Shown here: in pieces, positions 16,842 to 27,552 of the stretch | Position numbering within the stretch: position 1 is the stretch's first letter | Layout: each line of letters starts with the position of its first letter | Assembly (NCBI RefSeq): GCF_002214185.1 | Contig: NZ_CP022161.1 | Coordinates: forward strand, 682,001-746,000 | Length of the DNA stretch: 64,000 nt | Source: Streptomyces capitiformicae | GTDB taxonomy: Bacteria; Actinomycetota; Actinomycetes; Streptomycetales; Streptomycetaceae | Reading direction: 5' to 3' | Made by a program: the position numbers and the translations under genes | Notes under the pieces: generated by a model | The model's database searches: none | Seen by the model: only the letters and a program-made list of their open reading frames with translations | Told to the model about the DNA's origin: nothing

Positions 16842-18670
16842 GCCGACCCGGTGGCAAGGGGCAGGGCACGGGCAAGAGTCAGGGCAAGGGCAAGAAGAAA
16901 CGGGATCTGGCCGCCGAGGCGTTCGAGGCGGGGCTCGCCCTGGTGCTGGCCAACCCCGCGCTGAACGCCGTGGGGTTCACCACCTGCCGTCAGGACTGCC
17001 TCCGCCCGCCCCGCGACGGCCTGGTCCGGGTCGACTCCGAGGGCGTGGTGCACGCGCACCCCGACCGGCTCGCCGACCCCGGCGTCTGGGCCTGGGCCAT
17101 CGCACACGCCGCCATCCACCTGGGCTTCGGCCACGTCCCGGCGGCGAAGGGCCCACGCGAACAGCCCGACCGTTTCGATCTCGCCGCCCGCTGCGTGGTC
17201 GTCAACCGTTTCCTGCTCACCTTCCCCATCGGCCAGACCCCCGAGCTCCTGCCCGCCGCGTACCCCGACGGCGACGAGGAGCGGCTCGCCGCCCGCTGGC
17301 GCCGCGACGGACTCCCGGCGGTGTACGAGCGCTGCGGCACGGCCGGCGGGGAACACGACCAGGTGCTCGTGCCCTGGACGCGCGGGTACGGGCAGGCCCA
17401 GCCCCCGGACTGGCAGCTCGCGTTCGCGGACGCCCTCACCCGCACCATGTCCGCCGCGATGGACATGGCGGGCGGCCGCCGCGACTCCCTGGACAGCGAG
17501 CCGCATCGCAAGCGGCCCTGGGAGGAGGCGCTGAGCTGGTTCATCACGTCCTACCCGCTGCTCGGCGGCATCGCGGCGGGCATGAAGATCGTCGCCGACC
17601 CCGAACTCAACCGCGCCCACGGCATCTCCATCGCCGCCGTGGACGCCGCGGCGGCGGAGATCTACATCAACCCCCTCGTCCGGTTCGACGACGAGGAGTG
17701 GCGGTTCGTCCTCGCCCACGAGATGCTGCACGCCGCCCTGCGCCACGGCGACCGCTGCGGCACCCGCGACCCGTATCTGTTCAACATCGCCGCCGACTAC
17801 GTCATCAACGGCTGGCTGCGGGAGATGCAGGTCGGCACCATGCCCGAGGGGCTGCTGTACGACCCCGCGCTGAACGGCCTGTCGGCCGAGGAGGTCTACG
17901 ACCGGATCGCGGGCGACCTGCGCCGGACGCGCCGCCTGTCCACCCTGCGCGGCAAGGGCGCCGGCGACATCCTCGGTGGGCCCCTCGGCGCGCCCCGCGA
18001 CTACGTGGACCTCGACGAGTTCTACCGCCGGGGTCTCGGCCGCGGACTCGACCTGCACCAGCGGCAGGAACGCGGCTTCCTGCCCGGCGGCCTGGTCGAG
18101 GAGATCCGCGCCCTCAGCCACCCGCCGCTGCCCTGGGACGCTCAACTGGCCCGCTGGTTCGACGAGTTCGTGCCCCGTCCGGAGCCCGTACGGACCTACG
18201 CCCGTCCCTCGCGCCGCCAGTCCTCCACCCCCGACATCCCGCGCGCCGGACGGTACTTCCCGCCCGAGGAGGTTGCCCGCTGCACCTTTGGCGTCGTCCT
18301 GGACACCTCCGGCTCCATGGACCGCACCCTCCTCGGCAAGGCCCTCGGCGCCATCGCCTCGTACGCCGAGGCACGCGACGTACCCGCCGCCCGGGTCGTC
18401 TTCTGCGACGCCGCCCCGCACGACGCCGGCTACCTCCCGGTCACGGAGATCGCCGGACGCGTACGCGTCCACGGCCGCGGCGGCACCGTCCTGCAACCGG
18501 GAATCGACCTGCTGCACCGCGCCGACGACTTCCCGCCGAACGCTCCCGTCCTCGTCATCACGGACGGCTGGTGCGACGTACTGCGGGTACGGCGCGAGCA
18601 CGCGTATCTGATTCCCCAAGGTGCTCGCCTGCCGTTCACCGCACGTGGGCCCGTGTTCAGGGTGAGATGA
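16838..18670 (+). CDS. Metallopeptidase-like and VWA-like domain protein (DUF2201 type)
   Basis: A 610-residue cytoplasmic protein. A Lys/Gly-rich tail is followed by a helical region with HAAIHLGFGH (about residues 90-99), a degenerate zinc motif. A second, intact HEMLHAALRHGD follows at about 294. A C-terminal VWA-like domain carries the metal-ion site LDTSGSMD (Asp near 489) and ends in a VLVITDGWCD segment. The order fits the putative-metallopeptidase plus VWA-like family (DUF2201), which pairs with MoxR ATPases. The pair may form a remodelling or proteolytic complex; the target is unknown. The start overlaps the MoxR stop. Confidence 0.85.
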   Translation: MSRPGGKGQGTGKSQGKGKKKRDLAAEAFEAGLALVLANPALNAVGFTTCRQDCLRPPRDGLVRVDSEGVVHAHPDRLADPGVWAWAIAHAAIHLGFGHVPAAKGPREQPDRFDLAARCVVVNRFLLTFPIGQTPELLPAAYPDGDEERLAARWRRDGLPAVYERCGTAGGEHDQVLVPWTRGYGQAQPPDWQLAFADALTRTMSAAMDMAGGRRDSLDSEPHRKRPWEEALSWFITSYPLLGGIAAGMKIVADPELNRAHGISIAAVDAAAAEIYINPLVRFDDEEWRFVLAHEMLHAALRHGDRCGTRDPYLFNIAADYVINGWLREMQVGTMPEGLLYDPALNGLSAEEVYDRIAGDLRRTRRLSTLRGKGAGDILGGPLGAPRDYVDLDEFYRRGLGRGLDLHQRQERGFLPGGLVEEIRALSHPPLPWDAQLARWFDEFVPRPEPVRTYARPSRRQSSTPDIPRAGRYFPPEEVARCTFGVVLDTSGSMDRTLLGKALGAIASYAEARDVPAARVVFCDAAPHDAGYLPVTEIAGRVRVHGRGGTVLQPGIDLLHRADDFPPNAPVLVITDGWCDVLRVRREHAYLIPQGARLPFTARGPVFRVR

Positions 18671-18734
18671 GCCGGAGTGTGATCGGATGGGGCCCAACCC
18701 CCGTTGAAACGGGACCCACGCGAAAGGAAGAACC

Positions 18735-19163
18735 GTGGCTACCACGCGCTCCGCACACACCGTCTGGGAAGGCAACCTGCTCGAGGGCAGCGGTGTCGTC
18801 AGCTTCGACTCCTCCGGTGCCATCGCCGAGCAGCCGGTGACGTGGGCATCGCGCGCCCAGGACGCGAACGGCAGGACCAGCCCCGAGGAGCTGATCGCGG
18901 CCGCCCACTCCAGCTGCTTCTCCATGGCGTTCTCGCACGCCCTCGCCGGCGCGGGCACCCCGCCCACCAGGCTCACCACGTCGGCCGACGTGACGTTCCA
19001 GCCGGGCGAGGGCATCACCGGCATCCACATCACCGTCGAGGGCACCGTACCCGGCCTCGACGAGGAGGCTTTCGTGGCCGCGGCCGAGGACGCCAAGGTG
19101 AACTGCCCCGTCAGCCAGGCCCTCAAGGCGGTGCCGATCACCCTCTCGGCCAAGCTGGCCTGA
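18735..19163 (+). CDS. osmC: OsmC family peroxiredoxin
   Basis: A 142-residue thiol peroxidase that reduces organic hydroperoxides using two cysteines, here C61 (AAHSSCFSMAF) and C124 (VNCPVSQALK), at the expected positions. Length and the TSPEELIAAAHSSC block match OsmC rather than Ohr. The GTG at 18735 follows GAAAGGAAG. It stands alone, 64 bp after the VWA gene, and ends in a strong hairpin, so it is probably its own transcript with a stress-type promoter. Confidence 0.92.
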   Translation: MATTRSAHTVWEGNLLEGSGVVSFDSSGAIAEQPVTWASRAQDANGRTSPEELIAAAHSSCFSMAFSHALAGAGTPPTRLTTSADVTFQPGEGITGIHITVEGTVPGLDEEAFVAAAEDAKVNCPVSQALKAVPITLSAKLA

Positions 19164-19180
19164 CCCACGAGTCGCCGGCC

Positions 19181-19216
19181 GCCGGACAGGCCACCTCGCC
19201 CAGGTGCCTGTCCGGC
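19181..19216 (+). terminator. Hairpin after osmC
   Basis: The ten-base arms GCCGGACAGG (19181-19190) and CCTGTCCGGC (19207-19216) pair perfectly, and an inner CACC/GGTG extends the stem past one bulged C. No T run follows, as is usual for Streptomyces terminators. Confidence 0.7.
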
Positions 19217-19285
19217 CGCCGGAAGGGCCACCGGAACGTCGCCGTCCCGGATGCGCGAGTCGCTCGTAGCGAGCACATTGGGCGC

Positions 19286-21943
19286 ATGGGTGACGACGAA
19301 CGGCCCGGACCCGACGCGGAGCTGCGACTGGCCGTCGCCTTCACCGGCGGGCTGAGCCTCGCCGTGTGGATGGGCGGCGTGGCCAGGGAACTGAACCTCC
19401 TGACGACCGCCGCGCGGGCGGAGAAGGCGGACACACACGCCGGTCGTGTCCGCGCCCGCTACAAGAAGCTGCTCGAACTGCTGCGGCTGGACGTCAGCGT
19501 CGACGTGCTCTCCGGCACCAGCGCCGGCGGCATCAACGCGGCCGTCCTGGGCCTCGCCAACGTACGCGGCTGTGACCTGGGCGGACTGCGGGCGCTGTGG
19601 CTGGAGGAGGGGGCGCTGGGGAGCCTGCTGCGGGACCTCTCCGAACAGAAGCCGCCGTCCCTCCTCAAGGGCGAGGACGGACTGCTGCGCGGTCTCGAAG
19701 AGGGCCTGAAGGCCGTCCTCGCGGCTCCCGTGCCGGGCCTTGAGGGCGGTGTCCTCGCAGGCGACGCGGATCCCGACCCCACGCACGTCTTCATCACCAC
19801 CACGCTCCTGGACGGCTTGCCACGGCCCTTCCGGGACGACTACGGCAGCGTCATCCGTGACACGGATCATCGGGGCCTGTTCAGGTTCACCGCCGACGAT
19901 CTCGCCGACGACCACGTGATCAAGGCCCTCGCCCGGGCCGCCCGGTCCAGCGCCTCCTACCCCGTGGCCTTCGAGCCCGCGTACATTCCCGTCGGCGAGC
20001 CCACGCACGAACGCCCCGACATGAGCCCATACATGCTCCGGCTGTCCCGGACACAGTTCTGCGCCGACGGCGGACTGCTGGCCAACCGGCCGATCGGGCC
20101 CGCCCTGCAGGCGGTCTTCGACCGGCCGGCGAGCCGCGAGGTACGCCGTGTCCTCGCCTACGTCGTGCCGTCGCCCGACGGCGAGGCCGGTGATCCCCCA
20201 CCGCTCCCGCTTCCCGCCGACGTGCCGTCGCTGGGACCGACGCTGCTGAAGGTCTTCCGTGTCGTCACCTCGCAGACCGTCACCGCGGAGCTCAGCGCCC
20301 TGGCCGCCCACAACGAACGCGTCCGGAGCCGGCTGCGGGCGGAGACCCGGCTGGCCCGGATGGCGGCCGGCGGCGCCGACCTCGGCGGCGCGGACCTTCG
20401 CCGGGAGCACTACGAGGCGCATGTCCAGGCTCTGGCCCGCGCCGTCGCCGACGAGACCCTGGCCCAGCTCATCGCCCGCGGCGCCGCCTCCGGGGACCGC
20501 CCGGTCGGCTTCGGCGCCGACATGGACCGGCTGATCGCCGGGGCGGCCGCGGTGATCGAGCGCCACGGTCCGCCGCCGGAGACCCTCCTGGAGGGAGCGG
20601 AGGTCTTCGCCGCCCTGGCCCGGTACGGCCGGCCGCTGCTCGACGCGGCCAAGTCCACCGTGCTCCGGCTGCTGCGGGAGAGCAGCGCCGGTGCGCCGGT
20701 GCGTACGCGTACGGGGGTGGAGGCGCGGGTGGCGGAGGTGCACCGCGCGATGCCCCACCGCACCGACCTGAAGCTGCGCAAGCTCCTCCGGCCGGTCGTG
20801 GAGGCGGTGGTGGCCGGCGCCACGGAGAACACCGACCCCGTGGACGCCGTGCTCCAGGCCCCCGGCTGGGCACCCGCCGTCGCCGCCCAGCTGCCGTCGC
20901 CCGACCAGTTGCCGGATCTGGAGCGCGCCTGGTCGACGATGGTCGATGCGGTCCTCGGCACCCGGCCGCTGTTGCTCGGTGCCGAGGGCGGCACAGGTGG
21001 TGGGGACGCGGAGTGGCGGGTCCTGCTGACGTATCTGACCGGGCCCGACCCGGATGATCCGCTGCCCGCCGATGCCGTGGCCCGGCGGCTGTACGACCTG
21101 CTCGCCGCCCAGCGGGTGATCTTCCCGGACGAGCTTGCCGCACGGCAGCGCGTGGAGCTGATCCAGATGAGCGCCGACACGCGGGCCCTGGTCGACACAC
21201 GCCGGCTCGCCGCCGAAAAGCTCACCGGGCTGCAGACTCATCACTTCGGGGCCTTCTTCAAGAGGTCCTGGCGGGCCAACGACTGGATGTGGGGGCGGCT
21301 GGACGGCGCCGGATGGCTCGTCCATGTGCTGCTCTCCCCGAAACGTCTGCAGCGGCTCGCCGCCGGGGGCGTGCCCGTCGTCCAGGGGCTGAGGGACATC
21401 GCCGGCTCCGGGGAACCCGCCGGTGTCTTCACCACCGGGCCCGACGGGGAGCCCGCCGAGCTCGCCTTCCTCACGGCGGATGACGGGACGGAGCCGCCCG
21501 ACAGCCTGCCGCTGACGTCGATGTGGGTGGCCCGCGGCCTGCAACGGCTGATCGTGGCCGAGGAACTGCCCCACGTCGCCGCGCAGGCCGAGCTCGACAA
21601 GCAGGCCGGCGGCGCCCTCGCCGCGAGCGACTTCCTGAAGCTCTACCGGCAGCGGCACCCGGACATCGGGCGGACTGGGCAGAACCCCGGGCAGGCGGTC
21701 GATCCGGAGACCGTCGAGGACCTCCTCAAGGCCTGCCGGATCTCGGAGGAGACCTTCACCAAGGAGAAGGACAGCAAGCTGCTGAGCCACACCGTCGCGC
21801 ACAGCGCGGTGGTGACGGCGAACGCGGTCAGGGCGGCGGTCGACCGGTGGTACTGGCGACTGCTCTTCGGCACGGTGAGCGGGACCCTGCGTCTGGCGCA
21901 CGCGTTCCGCAGACGCCCCCGAAGCGCCCGTACGCCCCATTGA
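19286..21943 (+). CDS. Patatin-like protein (DUF3376-type), 885 aa
   Basis: A large patatin-like phospholipase/acyl-ester hydrolase. The N-terminal 300 residues have the oxyanion segment AVAFTGGLSLAVWMGG, the nucleophile elbow GTSAGGINAAV (GxSxG, Ser near residue 76) and the catalytic aspartate in FCADGGLLANRP. The long C-terminal 570 residues, helical and Arg/Ala-rich, match the actinobacterial patatin-related proteins that carry DUF3376. No signal peptide is seen. It would cleave acyl chains from membrane lipids. Its stop overlaps a HspR-like site in front of dnaK, so regulation of the downstream gene begins inside its 3' end. Confidence 0.86.
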   Translation: MGDDERPGPDAELRLAVAFTGGLSLAVWMGGVARELNLLTTAARAEKADTHAGRVRARYKKLLELLRLDVSVDVLSGTSAGGINAAVLGLANVRGCDLGGLRALWLEEGALGSLLRDLSEQKPPSLLKGEDGLLRGLEEGLKAVLAAPVPGLEGGVLAGDADPDPTHVFITTTLLDGLPRPFRDDYGSVIRDTDHRGLFRFTADDLADDHVIKALARAARSSASYPVAFEPAYIPVGEPTHERPDMSPYMLRLSRTQFCADGGLLANRPIGPALQAVFDRPASREVRRVLAYVVPSPDGEAGDPPPLPLPADVPSLGPTLLKVFRVVTSQTVTAELSALAAHNERVRSRLRAETRLARMAAGGADLGGADLRREHYEAHVQALARAVADETLAQLIARGAASGDRPVGFGADMDRLIAGAAAVIERHGPPPETLLEGAEVFAALARYGRPLLDAAKSTVLRLLRESSAGAPVRTRTGVEARVAEVHRAMPHRTDLKLRKLLRPVVEAVVAGATENTDPVDAVLQAPGWAPAVAAQLPSPDQLPDLERAWSTMVDAVLGTRPLLLGAEGGTGGGDAEWRVLLTYLTGPDPDDPLPADAVARRLYDLLAAQRVIFPDELAARQRVELIQMSADTRALVDTRRLAAEKLTGLQTHHFGAFFKRSWRANDWMWGRLDGAGWLVHVLLSPKRLQRLAAGGVPVVQGLRDIAGSGEPAGVFTTGPDGEPAELAFLTADDGTEPPDSLPLTSMWVARGLQRLIVAEELPHVAAQAELDKQAGGALAASDFLKLYRQRHPDIGRTGQNPGQAVDPETVEDLLKACRISEETFTKEKDSKLLSHTVAHSAVVTANAVRAAVDRWYWRLLFGTVSGTLRLAHAFRRRPRSARTPH

Positions 21944-21959
21944 CAAGAGCTCACTCAAG
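21939..21959. promoter_or_regulatory. HspR/HAIR-like inverted repeat upstream of dnaK2
   Basis: ATTGACA-(7)-ACTCAAG has the spacing of the HspR box CTTGAGT-N7-ACTCAAG. The right arm is perfect and the left arm matches at four of seven positions. It lies 84 bp before the dnaK2 start. TTGACA within it could also be a -35 element. Repression by HspR is inferred. Confidence 0.5.
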
Positions 21960-21985
21960 TTTTGTGCTGGAGGTTGGAACCCCGG

Positions 21986-22025
21986 GCGGAACCTTGCGGA
22001 ATCTCGCGGAATCTCGCGGAACTGT
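21986..22025 (+). repeat. Four phased 10-bp GCGGAA repeats in dnaK2 leader
   Basis: Units GCGGAACCTT, GCGGAATCTC, GCGGAATCTC and GCGGAACTGT start at 21986, 21996, 22006 and 22016, exactly one helical turn apart. A further GGAAC lies at 21975. The array occupies the dnaK2 upstream region and ends 17 bases before the ATG. Confidence 0.85.
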
Positions 22026-22042
22026 GCTGGAAGGGGACGGCG

Positions 22043-23899
<1,857 letters not shown>

Positions 23900-23931
23900 A
23901 GGCGGCGCCCAGGGCGTGTTTTCCGCGGCGG

Positions 23932-24795
23932 TCAGTACCTGTCGCGGTAGCGCTCCAGGATGTCCCTCGTCCGTTCGGCGGACGCCGCGTGCGCCGCCAT
24001 GTGGTCGAGGACCTCCAGGTGCATGGCGACCTCGGAGCGGGAGTCGAGGTAGAGGGCGCCGGTGAGGTACTCGGTGTAGACCATGTCGGGGAGTTCGGGC
24101 TCGGCGAAGCGGAAGAGGGAGAACGGGGCATAGGTGCCGGGGTGGGGGCCGCTGGCGAATTCCGCCACCTGCAGGGTGATGTGGTCCTCGGGCGTGACGT
24201 CCAGAAGCCGGTCGAGTTGGTCGCGCATGACCTGGGAGTCGATGCTCACCGGACGCATGAGCGCCGTCTCGTCCATGATCACCCAGAGGTGCGGCGGGTT
24301 GTCCTCGGTGAGAAGCTTCTGCCGGGCCATGCGCAGCGACACATGGCGCTCGATCGTCTCGGGCCCGGTCCGGCCGACGGTTCCGGCCTCCATGACGGCC
24401 CGCGCGTAGTCCTCGGTCTGCAGCATGCCGGGTACGAAGTGCGGCTCGTACTGCCGGATCAGATGCGCCGCACCCTCCAGGCTGACGTACAGGCTGAACC
24501 AGTCGGGCAGCACGTCATGGAACCGCTGCCACCAGCCGGGCTTGTTCGCCTCCTGGACGAGCGTCAGGAACGCGGCGATGTCGTCCTCGGCCACACCGTA
24601 CGTCCTCAGCAGGATCTGTACGTAGGGGATCTTGAGGGCGACATCGGCGGTCTCCATGCGCCGCACGGTCGCCGCGGCGACCCGCAGTACGCGCGCCGCC
24701 TCGTCGCGCTTGAGCCCGGCGGCCTCGCGCAGTTCCTGCAGCCGCTTCCCGAGCACCACCTGACCCACTGTGGGCGCGGCCCGCCGCTCACTCAC
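23932..24795 (-). CDS. XRE-family regulator with DUF5753 domain
   Basis: A 287-residue Streptomyces-type regulator. The N-terminal helix-turn-helix (LGKRLQELREAAGLKRDEAA, then AAATVRRMETADVALK) is followed by the DUF5753 ligand/partner-binding region from about residue 100 (YEPHFVPGMLQTEDYARAVM). I prefer the GTG at 24795, which has GGGAGG six bases upstream, over the GTG at 24810 that would put the ribosome site inside the gene. Such genes usually lie beside a DUF397 partner, which is absent here. It converges with dnaK2 with only 32 bp between stops. Targets are unknown. Confidence 0.88.
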   Translation of the reverse strand: MSERRAAPTVGQVVLGKRLQELREAAGLKRDEAARVLRVAAATVRRMETADVALKIPYVQILLRTYGVAEDDIAAFLTLVQEANKPGWWQRFHDVLPDWFSLYVSLEGAAHLIRQYEPHFVPGMLQTEDYARAVMEAGTVGRTGPETIERHVSLRMARQKLLTEDNPPHLWVIMDETALMRPVSIDSQVMRDQLDRLLDVTPEDHITLQVAEFASGPHPGTYAPFSLFRFAEPELPDMVYTEYLTGALYLDSRSEVAMHLEVLDHMAAHAASAERTRDILERYRDRY

Positions 24796-24997
24796 GCCAC
24801 GCCTCCCCACGCGCCGAAGTATGCGAACAGTCTGTCATGTTCCGGTAATGGACATCTCATGGGCGACCCCACAGCCTACGCGCTGCCATGACCTCCGAGG
24901 TAATCGACCAGCCTGCGCCGCGCGCGGCAAGGTGAGGGCAGTTCTCCCGTCCTTCTTCTCCCATGTCCCATTCGACCTCGATGGAGGCTGATCCGCC

Positions 24998-25414
24998 ATG
25001 TCCGCAACCCAGCTCGCCGCGATCGCCCGGACCACCGACCCTCGGACCATGCTCCGCCGCTTCCTGGCCGCCGACGCCGTGGTGACCGGTGCGAACGGTC
25101 TCGCCTACCTCGCCGCCGCCGGGCCGCTCGGCCGGTTCCTCGGGGTCGACCCGGGGCTGCTTCGCGCGCTCGGCGCGTTCCTCGTCGTGTACGCGGCGGC
25201 CGTGGGCCTGCTGGCCTCGCGCGAGCGCCCGCCGATGCTGCCCGTACGAGCCGTGATCGACGCCAACCTCTTCTGGGCCGTCCTCAGTCTCGTCGCCCTG
25301 GCGGTATGGCTGACGCCGAGCACGGCGGGCGCGGTGTGGACGGTGCTCCAGGCGCTGGCCGTGGCCGGCTTCGCGGCGGCGCAGTACCTCGCCGTGCGGG
25401 CGACCGGCCACTGA
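24998..25414 (+). CDS. Small integral membrane protein, 138 aa
   Basis: A hydrophobic protein with four predicted membrane helices (ANGLAYLAAAGPLGRFLGV, ALGAFLVVYAAAVGLLA, NLFWAVLSLVALAVWL and a final LQALAVAGFAAAQYLAVRA). It resembles a family of uncharacterised actinobacterial membrane proteins, but I cannot name a function. GGAGG lies ten bases before the ATG. It converges with the regulator at 25422, with seven bases between stops. Confidence 0.75.
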   Translation: MSATQLAAIARTTDPRTMLRRFLAADAVVTGANGLAYLAAAGPLGRFLGVDPGLLRALGAFLVVYAAAVGLLASRERPPMLPVRAVIDANLFWAVLSLVALAVWLTPSTAGAVWTVLQALAVAGFAAAQYLAVRATGH

Positions 25415-25421
25415 CTGAGCA

Positions 25422-26267
25422 TCAAGTCGCCAGTGATCGCAGGTACTTGACCGTCGCCGGGTCGGCCGGCAGGAACGTCTCGATGGCCAGCTCGGCCACG
25501 GTCACGTCCATGGGTGTGTTGAACGTGGAGACGGACGAGATGAAGGAGAGCACCCGCCCCTCGTGCTCGATCCGCAACGGCAGCGCGAAGTACGCGCTCG
25601 CCTCCTCGCCCCGATCCCCACCGGACTCCTCGTCGGGTGTGCCCGGCGGCAGTGGATACGCCGCCACCTCCTCGTACAGCTCGCGCAGCGGCTCCGAGCG
25701 GCGCAGCGCGATCTGGCGTCGCATCTGTTCCAGCAGGTGACCGCGCCAGGCGCGCAGATTGCGGATGCGGGGTGACAGACCCTCGGGGTGGAGGGTGAGT
25801 CGGATGGCGTTGAGCGGCGGTACGAGCAGGGACTCGGGTACACCGCCGAGCAGCATGGCGATGCCCCGATTGGCGGCCAGGACGTGGTACGTCGCGTCCA
25901 TCACCAGCGCCGGATACGGCTCGTAGCCCTGGAGCAGGCGCTCCATGCCCTCGCGGAGGGCCTCCATCGCCGGGTCGTCCAGCGGGGTCTCGGGATAGCG
26001 CGGGGCGTAACCGGCGGCCAGGAGCAACGCGTTGCGCTCCCGGACAGGGACGTCCAGGTGCTCGGCGAGCCGCAGCACCATCTCCTCGCTGGGGCGGGAG
26101 CGGCCCGTCTCGACGAAGCTGATGTGCCGCGCCGAGGAACCGGCGCGCAGCGCCAACTCCAGCTGGCTGACCCGTCGTTGCTCCCGCCAGGCCCGCAGCA
26201 GCGGGCCGACGCCCTGGTCGGGAGGGGTGGTGGGGCGGCCCTTGGTGCCGGACGGGACAATGGTCAC
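25422..26267 (-). CDS. XRE-family regulator with MmyB-like ligand-binding domain
   Basis: A 281-residue transcription regulator. The N-terminal HTH (LLRAWREQRRVSQLELALRA, SARHISFVETGRSRPSEEMV) is followed by the MmyB-like PAS-type domain that begins MLLAAGYAPRYPETPL-like and runs through PALVMDATYHVLAANRGI. Related proteins sense fatty-acid or acyl ligands and control a divergent gene. Here the divergent partner is the ADP-ribosylglycohydrolase gene, 36 bp away, a likely target. The GTG at 26267 is the first start before the conserved block. Confidence 0.87.
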   Translation of the reverse strand: MTIVPSGTKGRPTTPPDQGVGPLLRAWREQRRVSQLELALRAGSSARHISFVETGRSRPSEEMVLRLAEHLDVPVRERNALLLAAGYAPRYPETPLDDPAMEALREGMERLLQGYEPYPALVMDATYHVLAANRGIAMLLGGVPESLLVPPLNAIRLTLHPEGLSPRIRNLRAWRGHLLEQMRRQIALRRSEPLRELYEEVAAYPLPPGTPDEESGGDRGEEASAYFALPLRIEHEGRVLSFISSVSTFNTPMDVTVAELAIETFLPADPATVKYLRSLAT

Positions 26268-26303
26268 ACGACGAACGTAGCCGAGGCGATCGAGGAGTGG
26301 CGC

Positions 26304-27407
26304 GTGTACAACCCGTGGAATCCGTCCTGGGAGGCGACGGCGGTCTACCGGGCACGGGTACGAGGGTGCCTGCTGGGCGGGGCGGTCGGCGACGCGCTCG
26401 GCTATCCGATCGAGTTCGCCTCGCTCGACATCATCCGCGGTACGCACGGCGGCCGAGGGGTCACCGGGCTGGTGCCGGACGGGGAAGGGGTCGTGGGGCG
26501 GGTCAGCGACGACACCCAGATGACCCTGTTCACCGTCGAGGCACTTCAGCAGTCGCACGAGCGCGCACGGCTCAAGGGCGGCGACGGCGCCTGGCCCGAG
26601 CTGGTCCGGGAGGCCTACGGCCGCTGGCTCGACACCCAGCGGCAGCCCGGCCCCGATCCGCGCGTCTCCTCCGGACTCGCCGCCCAGCCCTGGCTGTACG
26701 CCCGCCGCGCCCCCGGCAACGCCTGCCTGTCCGGCCTCGCCCAGGTCCACCACCCGGACCCGGCCGTTCCACTCGGTCGGCCCGGCCCCGTCAACCCGAA
26801 CTCCAAGGGCTGCGGCACGGTCATGCGCGCGGCGCCCTTCGGGCTGGCCCGCGTCCCGGCCGAGACCGCGTTCGACATGGCCGCGCGGTGCTCCCAGATG
26901 ACCCACGGGCACCCCACCGGCTACTACGCCGCCGGTGCGCTGGCCGCGATCGTGGCGTACCTGGTGGCCGACGAGTCACTGGAGGGCGCCGTACTGCGCA
27001 CGCTGCGGCTGCTGGCCCGCCACCCGGGTCACGAGGAGACCAGCACGGCCCTCAATCGCGCCCTCGACCTGGCCGCCGACGGCGCGCCCACGGCCGAGAA
27101 GGTCGAGTCCCTCGGCGCGGGCTGGATCGCCGAGGAGGCCCTCGCCATGGGCGTCTACTGCGCCCTCGCCACCCTCCCCCACTCTCGGCTTCGCTCGAGC
27201 GGGGGGACCCCCACCGTGTCCGAGGCCCTCCTCCTCGCCGTCAACCACTCCGGCGACAGCGACTCCACCGGCTCCATCTGCGGCAATCTCCTCGGCGCCC
27301 ACTACGGCGACCACGGCCTGCCCCACGACTGGCTGACGGCGACGGAGGGCCGCGCCGAGATCACCGTCCTGGCGGACGACTTCGCGGCCGAGAGCGTACG
27401 GATCTGA
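26304..27407 (+). CDS. ADP-ribosylglycohydrolase family protein with in-frame repeat insertion
   Basis: A 367-residue hydrolase removing ADP-ribose from proteins or related ADP-ribosylated molecules (DraG/ARH family). Metal-site motifs are present: CLLGGAVGDALG, VSDDTQMTLFT and the C-terminal NHSGDSDSTGSICGNLLGA carrying the paired aspartates. Between residues 291 and 303 sits LPHSRLRSSGGTP, encoded by a 39-bp copy of the dispersed intergenic palindrome, just before the last metal motif. The frame is kept, so the protein may still work. GTG at 26304 with GAGGAG six bases upstream. It is divergent from the MmyB-like regulator. Confidence 0.88.
   Translation: MYNPWNPSWEATAVYRARVRGCLLGGAVGDALGYPIEFASLDIIRGTHGGRGVTGLVPDGEGVVGRVSDDTQMTLFTVEALQQSHERARLKGGDGAWPELVREAYGRWLDTQRQPGPDPRVSSGLAAQPWLYARRAPGNACLSGLAQVHHPDPAVPLGRPGPVNPNSKGCGTVMRAAPFGLARVPAETAFDMAARCSQMTHGHPTGYYAAGALAAIVAYLVADESLEGAVLRTLRLLARHPGHEETSTALNRALDLAADGAPTAEKVESLGAGWIAEEALAMGVYCALATLPHSRLRSSGGTPTVSEALLLAVNHSGDSDSTGSICGNLLGAHYGDHGLPHDWLTATEGRAEITVLADDFAAESVRI
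27174..27212 (+). repeat. Dispersed palindromic element inside the ADP-ribosylglycohydrolase gene
   Basis: A 39-bp copy (CTCCCCCACTCTCGGCTTCG, then CTCGAGCGGGGGGACCCCC) in the opposite orientation to the copy at 7291. Its length is 13 codons and it adds LPHSRLRSSGGTP without changing frame. Confidence 0.93.
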
Positions 27408-27552
27408 TCCGGATCCAGGGCCTGTTGCGAAAGTGGCCTCTGATACGGATCTGACGACCGGCGAGCCGCCTGACCAGGTACCCGGCGGTCGGCCTGTGGC
27501 AGGCTGAGAGGGACCGCACGTCATGGAGGGGACGTAACGGAAGGAGTCGGCC

